From the NCBI GenBank assembly GCA_018991295.1, contig JAGKSZ010000171.1, forward strand, positions 1-5,716: DNA of 5,716 nucleotides. Direction: 5' to 3'. The notes below the pieces were generated by a model. The model searched no databases and was not told the DNA's origin. It was given only the letters and a program-made list of their open reading frames with translations. Numbering within the stretch: the stretch's first letter is position 1; each line of letters begins with the position of its first letter. Source of the DNA: Porphyrobacter sp. (GTDB lineage: Bacteria; Pseudomonadota; Alphaproteobacteria; Sphingomonadales; Sphingomonadaceae). Shown piece after piece: positions 1 to 5,665 of this stretch. Made by a program: the position numbers and the translations under genes.

Positions 1-146
1 GAAAACACCACCGCGCCCATGCCGATGCGGCGGAAATTGCGTTCGGCCTGATAACGCTTGGCCAGCCGCGCCTCGAAGACGGGGGTGCGGGTGGGGCGGA
101 TGCCTTCGGGGGTTTCGGGGGAGGGGGGGGGGGCGGGGGTGCTCAT
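1..146 (-). CDS. pstA: PstA, phosphate ABC transporter permease (N-terminal 48 codons only)
   Basis: Partial gene reading leftward off the window. PstA is the second membrane subunit of the high-affinity phosphate importer and pairs with PstC in the inner membrane above the ATPase PstB. The visible residues start MSTPAPPPSPETPEG and continue to a basic stretch RLAKRYQAERNFRRIG (about residues 28-43), followed by the start of a hydrophobic segment. A proline-rich cytoplasmic leader followed by an RLAKRY-type motif is what I expect of alphaproteobacterial PstA proteins with an extended N terminus. The ATG at 146-144 overlaps the pstC TGA (145-143) as ATGA, and GAGG at 157-154 lies 7 nt upstream as ribosome binding site, so translation is probably coupled to pstC. 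Codons 5-8 contain an uninterrupted run of 11 C. Identity rests on position after pstC and the short N terminus, since the transport domain is outside the window. Confidence 0.86.
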   Translation of the reverse strand, partial: MSTPAPPPSPETPEGIRPTRTPVFEARLAKRYQAERNFRRIGMGAVVF

Positions 147-1528
147 TCGTAAGCCTCGCGGAAACGCTTCACCACGCGCAGGGCGATGAAGTTGAGGGCG
201 AGCGTCACCATGAACAGCACGAAGCCCAGCGCATAGGCGCTCAGCGTTGCCGGGTGGTCGGTGCTCTGTTCGCCGGTCAAAAGGTTGACGATCTGGACCG
301 TGACGGTCGAGATCGGCTCCAGCGGGTTGGCGGTGAGATTGGCGGCCTGCGATGCGGCCATGACGACGATCATCGTCTCGCCAATGGCGCGGCTGACCGC
401 GAGCATGATGCCGGCGACAATGCCGGGCAGCGCCGCCGGAAACAGCACGCGGCGGATGGTTTCGGACTTGGTGGCGCCCATCGCAAGGCTCCCGTCACGC
501 ATGGCACCGGGCACGGCGGCCATCGAATCGTCGGCCATCGAGGAGACGAAGGGGATGATCATCACCCCCATGACGATCCCTGCCGCCAGCGCGCTTTCGG
601 TCGAGGCATTGGCAACCCCCAGCGCCACGGCGGCATTGCGGATCATCGGGGCCAGCGTGAGCGCGGCGAAATAGCCATAGACCACCGTGGGCACGCCGGC
701 GAGCAGTTCAAGCAGCGGCTTGATCCAGGTGCGCACACGCGGATCGGCATATTGGGTCAGGTAGATCGCGCTCATCAGCCCCAGCGGGATCGCCACGATC
801 ATGGCGATGATCGCGCCGATGAAGATCGTCCCCCAGAACAGCGGGATTGCGCCGTAGCGGGTGGGATCGACCGCATCGGGGCTGGCCATGGTGTCCGGCC
901 CCCATTTGGTGCCAAACAGGAAATCGATCGGTGAGACCATGCCGAAGAACCGCACGGTTTCAAACACGAGGCTGGCAAAGATGCCCATCGTGGTCAGGAT
1001 CGCCACCAGCGAGGCGAGCAGCAGGATCATCATCACCGTGCGCTCGACCTTGGTGCGCGCACCGAATTGCGGGCGCAGGCGCAGGAAGGCGAGCGCGCCG
1101 CCGGCCATCGCGATCAGCACGGTCACGATGATGCCGATGGTGTTGTAATGGGCAAAGGCCTCGCGGAAGGGCGCGATCAGGGGCTCGGCCTCGTCGTTGA
1201 AGACCCCGGGTGCCTGCCCGAGGGCCACGGCGCGGGCCTCGCCCAGGAAGGCATCGCGTTCGAAGCCGAAGATCGGCAGGCTTTCGGCAGCGGGCGAGGC
1301 GAGCACGGCTTGCAGCACCAGTTGCGGGGCAATGATGCCCCAGGCGATGATGAACACCAGCACCGGCAGCACCACCCACAGGGCGACATACCAGGCATGA
1401 TAGACCGGGCGCGAGGCGGTGCGCACACCGGCCTCGCCCGTCTGGAAGCTCCACGCCTTGGCACGGCCCGCCAGCCAGCCGACAAGGCCAAGCCCCAGAG
1501 CAATCAGGATCAGCGTGATCGGCGACAT
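143..1528 (-). CDS. pstC: PstC, phosphate ABC transporter permease
   Basis: Inner-membrane permease of the PstSCAB phosphate importer, 461 aa. The C-terminal part (about residues 225-455) is the ABC-permease domain: membrane segments near 229-256, 275-295, 312-329, 363-390 and 431-450, with the cytoplasmic EAA-type loop at about 346-370 (GSLAMGATKSETIRRVLFPA), which contacts the PstB ATPase. The following SRAIGETM (379-386) is typical of PstC/PstA permeases. Residues 1-200 form an N-terminal extension with hydrophobic segments near 3-20, 46-75, 128-149 and 166-190 and a soluble stretch between about 78 and 125. This makes the protein longer than the roughly 320-aa enterobacterial PstC but usual for alphaproteobacteria. 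The start ATG (1528-1526) has CAGG about 8 nt upstream and begins directly with a membrane helix. A Pho box lies about 106 bp upstream, so induction by PhoB under phosphate limitation is expected. No frameshift is seen. Confidence 0.96.
   Translation of the reverse strand: MSPITLILIALGLGLVGWLAGRAKAWSFQTGEAGVRTASRPVYHAWYVALWVVLPVLVFIIAWGIIAPQLVLQAVLASPAAESLPIFGFERDAFLGEARAVALGQAPGVFNDEAEPLIAPFREAFAHYNTIGIIVTVLIAMAGGALAFLRLRPQFGARTKVERTVMMILLLASLVAILTTMGIFASLVFETVRFFGMVSPIDFLFGTKWGPDTMASPDAVDPTRYGAIPLFWGTIFIGAIIAMIVAIPLGLMSAIYLTQYADPRVRTWIKPLLELLAGVPTVVYGYFAALTLAPMIRNAAVALGVANASTESALAAGIVMGVMIIPFVSSMADDSMAAVPGAMRDGSLAMGATKSETIRRVLFPAALPGIVAGIMLAVSRAIGETMIVVMAASQAANLTANPLEPISTVTVQIVNLLTGEQSTDHPATLSAYALGFVLFMVTLALNFIALRVVKRFREAYE
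154..157 (-). promoter_or_regulatory. Ribosome binding site of pstA inside the pstC 3' end
   Basis: GAGG on the minus strand, 7 nt before the pstA ATG, lies within the last codons of pstC (…REAYE). Together with the ATGA overlap it supports the chosen pstA start and coupled translation. Confidence 0.6.
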
Positions 1529-1578
1529 GAAAAAGACCTGTGTAAATGCGCGTTGGTTGTCAGGCCGTGCGTCGGAGT

Positions 1579-1601
1579 GCCGGCATGAACCGCGCGCCGG
1601 C
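1579..1601 (-). other. GC-rich inverted repeat in the pstC leader
   Basis: GCCGGC occurs at 1579-1584 and again at 1596-1601 with 11 nt between. As the hexamer is its own complement, the copies can form a 6-bp stem in the leader between the Pho box and the pstC start. No U-run follows, so it is not an intrinsic terminator. In such GC-rich sequence it may be fortuitous. Confidence 0.3.
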
Positions 1602-1634
1602 CCTTACGCCATGCGCGCGCCATGTTGAAGAAAT

Positions 1635-1652
1635 ATGACACGACTATGACAC
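1635..1652 (-). promoter_or_regulatory. Pho box (PhoB binding site) for pstC
   Basis: Read on the minus strand there are two identical 7-mers, GTGTCAT at 1652-1646 and GTGTCAT at 1641-1635, separated by AGTC. That gives the 11-bp period and the near-CTGTCAT sequence that define PhoB half-sites (6 of 7 consensus bases in each). The site is in the same orientation as pstC and its second repeat ends about 106 bp before the pstC ATG. It overlaps the end of phoR: the TAG stop (1646-1644) sits inside it. A weak -10-like CAACAT follows at 1627-1622. Binding is inferred, but the repeat geometry is directly visible and PhoB control of pst operons is well established. Confidence 0.85.
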
Positions 1653-2885
1653 TTGTGCGTTTTCGTCGGGCACAGCGCCCTCGGCTGCGCCTTCGGGGGC
1701 AAGGTCGGCCATGTCGGCAAGAGGAAGGCGCACCACCACTCGCGTCCCCTTGCCCAGTTCGCTGGTGATGTCGAGCCGCCCGCGGTGGCGTTCCACAATG
1801 TGCTTGACGATGGCAAGGCCAAGGCCGGTCCCGCCCGATGCACGGCTGCGGCCCGGATCGGTGCGGTAGAAGCGGCGGGTGAGGTGCGGGATCTGTTCGG
1901 GCGCAATGCCTTCGCCCTCGTCCTCCACCGCGATGCGCGCCAGATCGCCCTGCGCCAGATCGAGCCTGACGCGCACCGGCGCATCGGCGGCGCCATATTT
2001 CATCGCATTGTCGACAAGGTTGCGCACCACCTGTTCAAGCTGCTGGGTATCGCCCAGCACCACGGGCTCGGCGGCCAGATCGAGCGCCAGACGATCAAGC
2101 CGCTGGGGCCCTGCCGCATCGCAGGCGGCGCGTTCGACCAGTTCGGCAAGATCGATCCGGGTGGTGGGCAGATCGTGCTTTTCCGCCTCGACCCGGCTGA
2201 GGCTCATGAGATCGCTGACCAGCGCGTGCAGGCGCTGCGCCTCGCGTTCGATGATGCCGAGAAACTTCTTCGCGGTCGGCGTATCGAGCGTGCCGTCGCC
2301 TTCCTGCAGCGTTTCGACATAGCCGAGGATCGCAGCGAGCGGCGTGCGCAGTTCGTGGCTGGCATTGGCGACGAAATCGGTGTGCGCCCGGCTGATGTCG
2401 GCCTCGGCGGTCTGGTTGATGAATTCGAGCATCGCCAGCCGGTCATCCAGCCGCTGACGCAGGATCTGCCAGATGTCCCCGCGCCGCACGAGCCCGCGCA
2501 CGATCGCTTCGCTCTGCCGGCTGCTGCCGAGCAGCATGACCGCTTCGGGCTGGCGCAGCGCCACGCGCGCATCCTGCCCGATGATGTGCTGCCCCAGCAT
2601 CTTGCGCGCCGCCAGATTCGCCAGCGCAATCGTGTTGCGATCGGTGATGATCAGCGGGGCGGAGAAATGTTCGATCAGATCGCTGATCGAATCGAGCGTC
2701 AGGCGCTGGCGGGTCTTGGCCTTGGGCGGTTCGGGCGGGCGTCCGGCCGCTACCAGCAGCGATCCGACCCACACCGTCAGCACCGCCAGCGCGATGACGA
2801 AATCCGTCCCCAGCGAAAGCAACGCCACAAAGGTCACCGCCGCAAGGCTGATGCCGGCGATGGGGATATTCTGGCCGCTGCCCAT
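1644..2885 (-). CDS. phoR: PhoR, phosphate regulon sensor histidine kinase
   Basis: Membrane-bound sensor kinase that phosphorylates PhoB when phosphate is scarce and is held inactive by the Pst transporter and PhoU. Using the ATG at 2885 the protein is 413 aa. Two hydrophobic segments (about residues 8-24 and 29-47) are separated by only a few residues, so there is no periplasmic sensing domain. A PAS-like linker spans about 64-146. The HisKA helix carries NASHELRTPLAA with phosphoacceptor His177. The ATPase domain shows RNLVDNAMKYG (N box, Asn289 and Asn293), DEGEGI (G1, Asp322), the F box near RRFYRTD and GGTGLGLAIVKHIVE (G2, from 351). The reading frame also extends to a GTG at 2927 (427 aa), but that codon has no ribosome binding site, whereas AAGG at 2898-2895 precedes the ATG by 9 nt. 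The gene precedes pstC with a 115 bp gap, and I saw no Pho box in front of phoR itself. A generic histidine kinase is possible from domains alone; the pst linkage makes PhoR by far the best call. Confidence 0.93.
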   Translation of the reverse strand: MGSGQNIPIAGISLAAVTFVALLSLGTDFVIALAVLTVWVGSLLVAAGRPPEPPKAKTRQRLTLDSISDLIEHFSAPLIITDRNTIALANLAARKMLGQHIIGQDARVALRQPEAVMLLGSSRQSEAIVRGLVRRGDIWQILRQRLDDRLAMLEFINQTAEADISRAHTDFVANASHELRTPLAAILGYVETLQEGDGTLDTPTAKKFLGIIEREAQRLHALVSDLMSLSRVEAEKHDLPTTRIDLAELVERAACDAAGPQRLDRLALDLAAEPVVLGDTQQLEQVVRNLVDNAMKYGAADAPVRVRLDLAQGDLARIAVEDEGEGIAPEQIPHLTRRFYRTDPGRSRASGGTGLGLAIVKHIVERHRGRLDITSELGKGTRVVVRLPLADMADLAPEGAAEGAVPDENAQVS

Positions 2886-2972
2886 GGGCGCTGGCCTTAC
2901 AGCCAAGCCCGCGCTGAGAAAAGCCACGAGGCGCGGTTGTCATAAAAACCTGCGAGCATCCCGGCGCGACAC

Positions 2973-3005
2973 AAAAAAGGGCGGCATGGCCGAAGCCTGC
3001 CGCCC
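2973..3005 (-). terminator. Rho-independent terminator after tRNA-Glu
   Basis: On the minus strand GGGCGGCA (3005-2998) pairs perfectly with TGCCGCCC (2986-2979). The inner part continues as a GGC/GCC stem closed by a UUCG tetraloop, with one bulged base at 2987, and six T residues follow (2978-2973). A GC-rich stem, stable tetraloop and U-run make a strong intrinsic terminator. It ends the tRNA transcript about 40 nt past the CCA and separates it from phoR, which therefore needs its own promoter in the remaining short gap; I could not identify one. Confidence 0.92.
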
Positions 3006-3012
3006 TGTTTGG

Positions 3013-3047
3013 CCATCTTTGAAAGAATGACATCTTTCAAAGGATGG
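3013..3047 (-). repeat. Inverted repeat (hairpin) in the tRNA-Glu 3' trailer, reaching into CCA
   Basis: CTTTGAAAGA (3042-3033 on the minus strand) and TCTTTCAAAG (3026-3017) are perfect 10-bp complements around a 6-nt loop. After one bulged base (3043) the stem extends by 4 bp, CCAT (3047-3044) with ATGG (3016-3013), and the first three of those bases are the encoded CCA of the tRNA. The hairpin lies between the mature tRNA end and the intrinsic terminator and lacks its own U-run. A role in 3' end maturation is inference. Confidence 0.7.
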
Positions 3048-3119
3048 TGACCCCTACGGGAATCGAACCCGTGTTTCAGCCGTGAAAGGGCCGCGTCCTA
3101 ACCGCTAGACGAAGGGGCC
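3045..3119 (-). tRNA. tRNA-Glu (anticodon UUC)
   Basis: The 75-nt minus-strand sequence folds as a complete cloverleaf. The acceptor stem is GGCCCCT with AGGGGTC (one G-U pair), followed by discriminator A and an encoded CCA (3047-3045). The D arm is GTCTAGCGGTTAGGAC. The anticodon stem CGGCC/GGCTG (one G-U pair) carries loop CTTTCAC, placing anticodon TTC for glutamate. The variable region is 4 nt, and the T arm is ACGGG-TTCGATT-CCCGT. The GTCTAG D-arm start and CCCTTTCACGG anticodon arm match bacterial glutamate tRNAs. It is a single tRNA with its own promoter upstream and a terminator downstream. No integrated element or attachment-site duplication is visible beside it. Confidence 0.97.
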
Positions 3120-3138
3120 GTCGCGATTGCGAAGCGCG

Positions 3139-3167
3139 CCAATAGGGGGGTGTTTCGGGGCGGTCAA
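3139..3167 (-). promoter_or_regulatory. Promoter of tRNA-Glu
   Basis: On the minus strand TTGACC (3167-3162) is followed after exactly 17 nt by TATTGG (3144-3139), whose right end lies 19 bp from the tRNA 5' base. The predicted start falls around 3132, giving a leader of about a dozen nucleotides for RNase P removal. A strong -35 with a TATT-type -10 is typical of stable-RNA promoters in alphaproteobacteria. Confidence 0.75.
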
Positions 3168-3195
3168 GCCTCGTTTGACCAGCGGCCTGAGAAAA

Positions 3196-3204
3196 TTATC
3201 CACA
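3196..3204 (+). promoter_or_regulatory. Consensus DnaA box
   Basis: TTATCCACA is the exact 9-mer of the strongest E. coli oriC DnaA box. It lies in the recJ to tRNA-Glu gap within the only AT-rich patch there (3192-3199), about 30 bp upstream of the tRNA -35. It is a single copy with no visible cluster, so it is not an origin. It could be a regulatory or DnaA-titration site. Match seen directly; function inferred. Confidence 0.5.
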
Positions 3205-3215
3205 CGCATGGCCGC

Positions 3216-3235
3216 GCCGCCGCACCGGGGGCGGC
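3216..3235 (-). other. GC hairpin immediately after the recJ stop
   Basis: GCCGCC (3235-3230, minus strand) pairs with GGCGGC (3221-3216) around an 8-nt loop, directly next to the recJ TGA. No T-run follows the stem, so it is not a convincing intrinsic terminator. It may protect or mark the mRNA 3' end, or be chance in GC-rich DNA. Confidence 0.3.
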
Positions 3236-5053
3236 TCAATCGGCAAAGGCTGCGTCTTCCAGCTGGAGTTCGGCGGCCGGGCGGTTGCCCCAGTCATCGA
3301 TCTTTGCCCGTCCGGCCAGATGGAAGCGGCGGCCCTGATGGCGGTGCAGCAGGGTCTGGCCCATTTCCGTCTCGGCCGCGCGGAAGGCGATGGCCTTGAA
3401 GCTGCGGCCATCATTGCCGCTGGCGATCAGGCGCACATGATCCTTGCCGACGATATCGGCCTTGACGATCCGCACCGGCCCCACGGCAATGCGCGGGGCA
3501 GGCCAGCCGACGCCGTAAGGCCCGCCTGCCTCCAGCGTTTCGACCAGATCGGGGGTCAGCCCGCCGGGGGCCAGCGCCAGATCGAGCAGCATCGCAGCCC
3601 CCGCGCGCGCGCGCTCGACGTCGCGGGCGAGGCGTTCATCGAGGAAGCCTGCAAAATCGGCAAGGCGCGCAGGGTCAATCGTCAGCCCTGCGGCCATCGC
3701 GTGCCCGCCGCCTGCCACCAGCAGCCCCGCCTCGCGCGCGGCAATGATGGCCGCGCCAAGATCGACGCCGCTGATCGAGCGCCCGGAGCCTTTGCCCTGC
3801 ATATCGTCGAGCGCGATCACCACGGCAGGCTTGCCGGTCTTTTCCTTGATGCGGCCCGCCACAATCCCGATCACGCCGGGATGCCAGCCGTGGCCCGACA
3901 GCACCTGCACCGCCATGTTGTGCTGGCCTGCCAGCTGCGCTTCGGCGGCTTCCTGCACCTCGGCCTCGATGGCGCGGCGTTCCTCGTTCAGTTGCGAAAG
4001 CTTGGCGGCGATGTCGCGGGCTTCGTCTGGATCGGTGGTGGTCAGCAGGCGCACGCCCAAAGTCGATTCGCCAATTCGCCCGCCTGCGTTGATGCGGGGG
4101 CCAAGCGCAAAGCCCAGATCGCTGCATTGCGGCGCGCGCGTCAGCCGGCTTGCATCCATCAGCGCCGCCATGCCGATGCGTTCACGCCGGGCCAGCACCT
4201 TCAGGCCCTGCGCCACAAAGGCGCGGTTGAGGCCGTGGAGCGCAGCCACATCAGCCACCGTGCCCAGCGCCACCAGATCAAGCAGGCCGATCAGATCCGG
4301 CTCGCTCCGGTGCGCGCCAAACCAGCCTTGCCCGCGCAGGTTGCGCACCAGCGCCACGCCCAAAAGGAAGGCCACGCCCACGGCCGCCAGATGGCCATGG
4401 GCCGCGCCCAGATCGCTTTCGTCCAGACGGTTGGGATTGACCAGAGCGTGGGCGGGGGGAAGTTCGGGGGAGCACTTGTGATGATCGACCACGATCACAT
4501 CGACCCCGGCTGCGCGGGCCATGCCCAGCGCCTCGTGCGCCATTGCGCCGCAATCGACCGTGACGATCAGCTGCGATCCGGCCTCCGCCAGCTTGACCAG
4601 CGCCTCTCCGGAAGGGCCATAGCCTTCGAGCAGGCGGTCGGGGATGTAATAGCCCGCGTCCAATCCCAGCTGGCGCAGCAGTTCCACCAGCAGCGCGGCG
4701 CTGGTGGCGCCATCGACATCGTAATCGCCGTAGATCGTGACGCGCTCGCCCGTGGTGACCGCAAGCGCGAGGCGCTCGGCGGCCGCGTCCATGTCGCGGA
4801 AGGTGGAAGGATCGGGCAGGAAGGCGCGCAAGGTGGGCTGGGCGTGGCGCGGCAGATCGTCTTCGGCAACGCCGCGGGTCAGCAGCAGCTGATCGAGGAT
4901 CGAATGATCGAGCGCGCCCGGCCCTGATCCCGCGTCCTCGCCAAGTTCCATGTTCCCCCCGCGCCAGCGCCACGCCTTGCCCGAAAGCGAGGTGGCAACG
5001 CCGAGCACCGGAGCGCCAAGACCGGGGGAGGGGGGATGCGTGCGGGTGGCCAT
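3236..5053 (-). CDS. recJ: RecJ, single-stranded-DNA-specific 5'-3' exonuclease
   Basis: DHH-family metal-dependent exonuclease that degrades single-stranded DNA 5' to 3' in RecF-type recombination, mismatch and base-excision repair. The 605-aa protein, close to the usual length, shows the DHH catalytic motifs in order: TIYGDYDVDGATS (about 106-118), VTVDCGA (165-170), VVDHHK (188-193, the DHH signature) and GTVADVAAL (264-272). Then come GPRINAGGRIGE (318-329), a charged helical linker (about 345-380), the DHHA1 region with SGHGWHPGVIGIVAGRI (386-402), GSGRSISG (422-429) and GGGHAMAAGL (448-457), and a C-terminal OB-fold-like region (about 490-605). All acidic and histidine metal ligands appear present. 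The frame stays open upstream to 5326, but that part would overlap the divergent gene and is low-complexity, so I chose the ATG at 5053 with GGAAGG at 5062-5057 just upstream. It is followed by the tRNA-Glu unit 116 bp later. Confidence 0.96.
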   Translation of the reverse strand: MATRTHPPSPGLGAPVLGVATSLSGKAWRWRGGNMELGEDAGSGPGALDHSILDQLLLTRGVAEDDLPRHAQPTLRAFLPDPSTFRDMDAAAERLALAVTTGERVTIYGDYDVDGATSAALLVELLRQLGLDAGYYIPDRLLEGYGPSGEALVKLAEAGSQLIVTVDCGAMAHEALGMARAAGVDVIVVDHHKCSPELPPAHALVNPNRLDESDLGAAHGHLAAVGVAFLLGVALVRNLRGQGWFGAHRSEPDLIGLLDLVALGTVADVAALHGLNRAFVAQGLKVLARRERIGMAALMDASRLTRAPQCSDLGFALGPRINAGGRIGESTLGVRLLTTTDPDEARDIAAKLSQLNEERRAIEAEVQEAAEAQLAGQHNMAVQVLSGHGWHPGVIGIVAGRIKEKTGKPAVVIALDDMQGKGSGRSISGVDLGAAIIAAREAGLLVAGGGHAMAAGLTIDPARLADFAGFLDERLARDVERARAGAAMLLDLALAPGGLTPDLVETLEAGGPYGVGWPAPRIAVGPVRIVKADIVGKDHVRLIASGNDGRSFKAIAFRAAETEMGQTLLHRHQGRRFHLAGRAKIDDWGNRPAAELQLEDAAFAD

Positions 5054-5056
5054 TGG

Positions 5057-5062
5057 CCTTCC
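5057..5062 (-). promoter_or_regulatory. Ribosome binding site deciding the recJ start
   Basis: GGAAGG on the minus strand, 3 nt (from its last G) to 8 nt before the ATG at 5053. It supports this start over the more upstream open frame, which has no reason to be translated and overlaps the neighbouring gene. Confidence 0.5.
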
Positions 5063-5135
5063 ATAAAGCAAAGACCTTGTCCCTGACAGGTGGGCGCGGT
5101 TGACAATCGACAGGCGCGCGGCGCAGCCTTGGCCC

Positions 5136-5627
5136 GTGACTTCGACCGAACCCCGTCTCCTGATCCTGTGGCACAGCCGCACCGGGGCGAGCGCGGCGCT
5201 GGCCCGTGCCGCAGCGCAAGGCGCGGGCGCGGCAGGCTGGCTGGTTGCGGCAGCGGATGCCGCACCTGCCATGTTGCTTGATGCCGATGGGTTCCTGTTT
5301 GTCTGCCCCGAAAACCTCGGCAGCATGAGCGGGATGATGAAGGAGGCCTTCGACCGCGCCTATTACCCGCTGCTGGGAAGGGTTGAGGGGCGGCCCTATG
5401 CCACGGTGATTGCAGCGGGATCGGATGGGGAGGGGGCGCAGCGCCAGATTGATCGGATCGTGACCGGGTGGCGGCTGAAACGCGTGGCGCCGCCGCTGAT
5501 CGTCAACCTTTCAGCGCAAACCCCACAAGCGATTGCCGCGCCCAAGACAGTGCCGCAAGCGGCGCTTGTTCAGGCGCGGGAAACCGGGGCCGCCCTAGCC
5601 GAAGGACTGCGGCTTGGCCTCTTTTGA
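5136..5627 (+). CDS. Flavodoxin-fold protein, probable FMN-binding NAD(P)H-dependent oxidoreductase family
   Basis: Small soluble protein of 163 aa from the GTG at 5136. It starts with a beta strand RLLILWHS leading into an FMN phosphate-binding loop HSRTGASAALA (13-23), the classic flavodoxin S-x-T-G pattern. A second loop, FVCPENLGSMSGMMKEAFDRAYY (55-77), resembles the segment contacting the isoalloxazine ring in flavodoxin/WrbA-type proteins, and a third, AAGSDGEGA (93-101), is followed by an amphipathic helix. No signal peptide or membrane segment is seen, so it is cytoplasmic. The substrate is unknown. The start is uncertain: a TTG at 5100 adds 12 residues and has AGGTGG 6 nt upstream, whereas the GTG has no clear ribosome site but gives the short N terminus normal for the fold. 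It is transcribed away from recJ across a gap of about 80 bp; nothing ties it to DNA repair. Confidence 0.82.
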   Translation: MTSTEPRLLILWHSRTGASAALARAAAQGAGAAGWLVAAADAAPAMLLDADGFLFVCPENLGSMSGMMKEAFDRAYYPLLGRVEGRPYATVIAAGSDGEGAQRQIDRIVTGWRLKRVAPPLIVNLSAQTPQAIAAPKTVPQAALVQARETGAALAEGLRLGLF

Positions 5628-5650
5628 GATTGCTCCAAAACGGAACAGCT

Positions 5651-5665
5651 GTCCCCTTTGGGGAC
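5651..5665. repeat. Perfect inverted repeat downstream of the flavodoxin-like gene
   Basis: GTCCCC (5651-5656) and GGGGAC (5660-5665) are perfect complements around TTT, starting 24 bp past the stop. There is no T-run afterwards on the plus strand, so it is at best a weak terminator. A second small hairpin (GCGCC/GGCGC, 5685-5699) follows 19 bp later. The rest of 5628-5716 shows no gene. Confidence 0.45.

Noticed and set aside
2886..2927. GTG at 2927 as the phoR start
   Set aside because: No ribosome binding site precedes it, while the ATG at 2885 has AAGG 9 nt upstream and begins just before the first membrane helix. It remains possible.
1653..2945. Long plus-strand open frame (430 codons) opposite phoR
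   Set aside because: It is an antisense shadow of a clear histidine kinase gene; the translation is rich in H, R and D with no recognisable domain, as expected in high-GC DNA.
2936..2953. TTGTCAT at 2936-2942 as a Pho box near phoR
   Set aside because: Only one half-site is present; the base positions 11 bp on do not match, and it points away from phoR.
3320..4927. Long plus-strand open frame (535 codons) opposite recJ
   Set aside because: It mirrors recJ codons on the opposite strand and shows no domain, ribosome site or family motif.
5021..5036. G5-A-G6 tract in the recJ start region as a slippage site
   Set aside because: The run is interrupted by an A and the longest pure stretch is six bases, too short to be a strong candidate.
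5137..5151. Possible alphaproteobacterial SOS box (GTTC-N7-GTTC) upstream of recJ
   Set aside because: The minus strand reads GTTC-N7-GTCA, so the second half-site does not match, and it lies inside the neighbouring coding region.
5054..5326. Upstream extension of the recJ reading frame (91 extra codons)
   Set aside because: It overlaps the divergent flavodoxin-like gene, is alanine/arginine-rich low-complexity sequence, and a start with a ribosome site exists at 5053.
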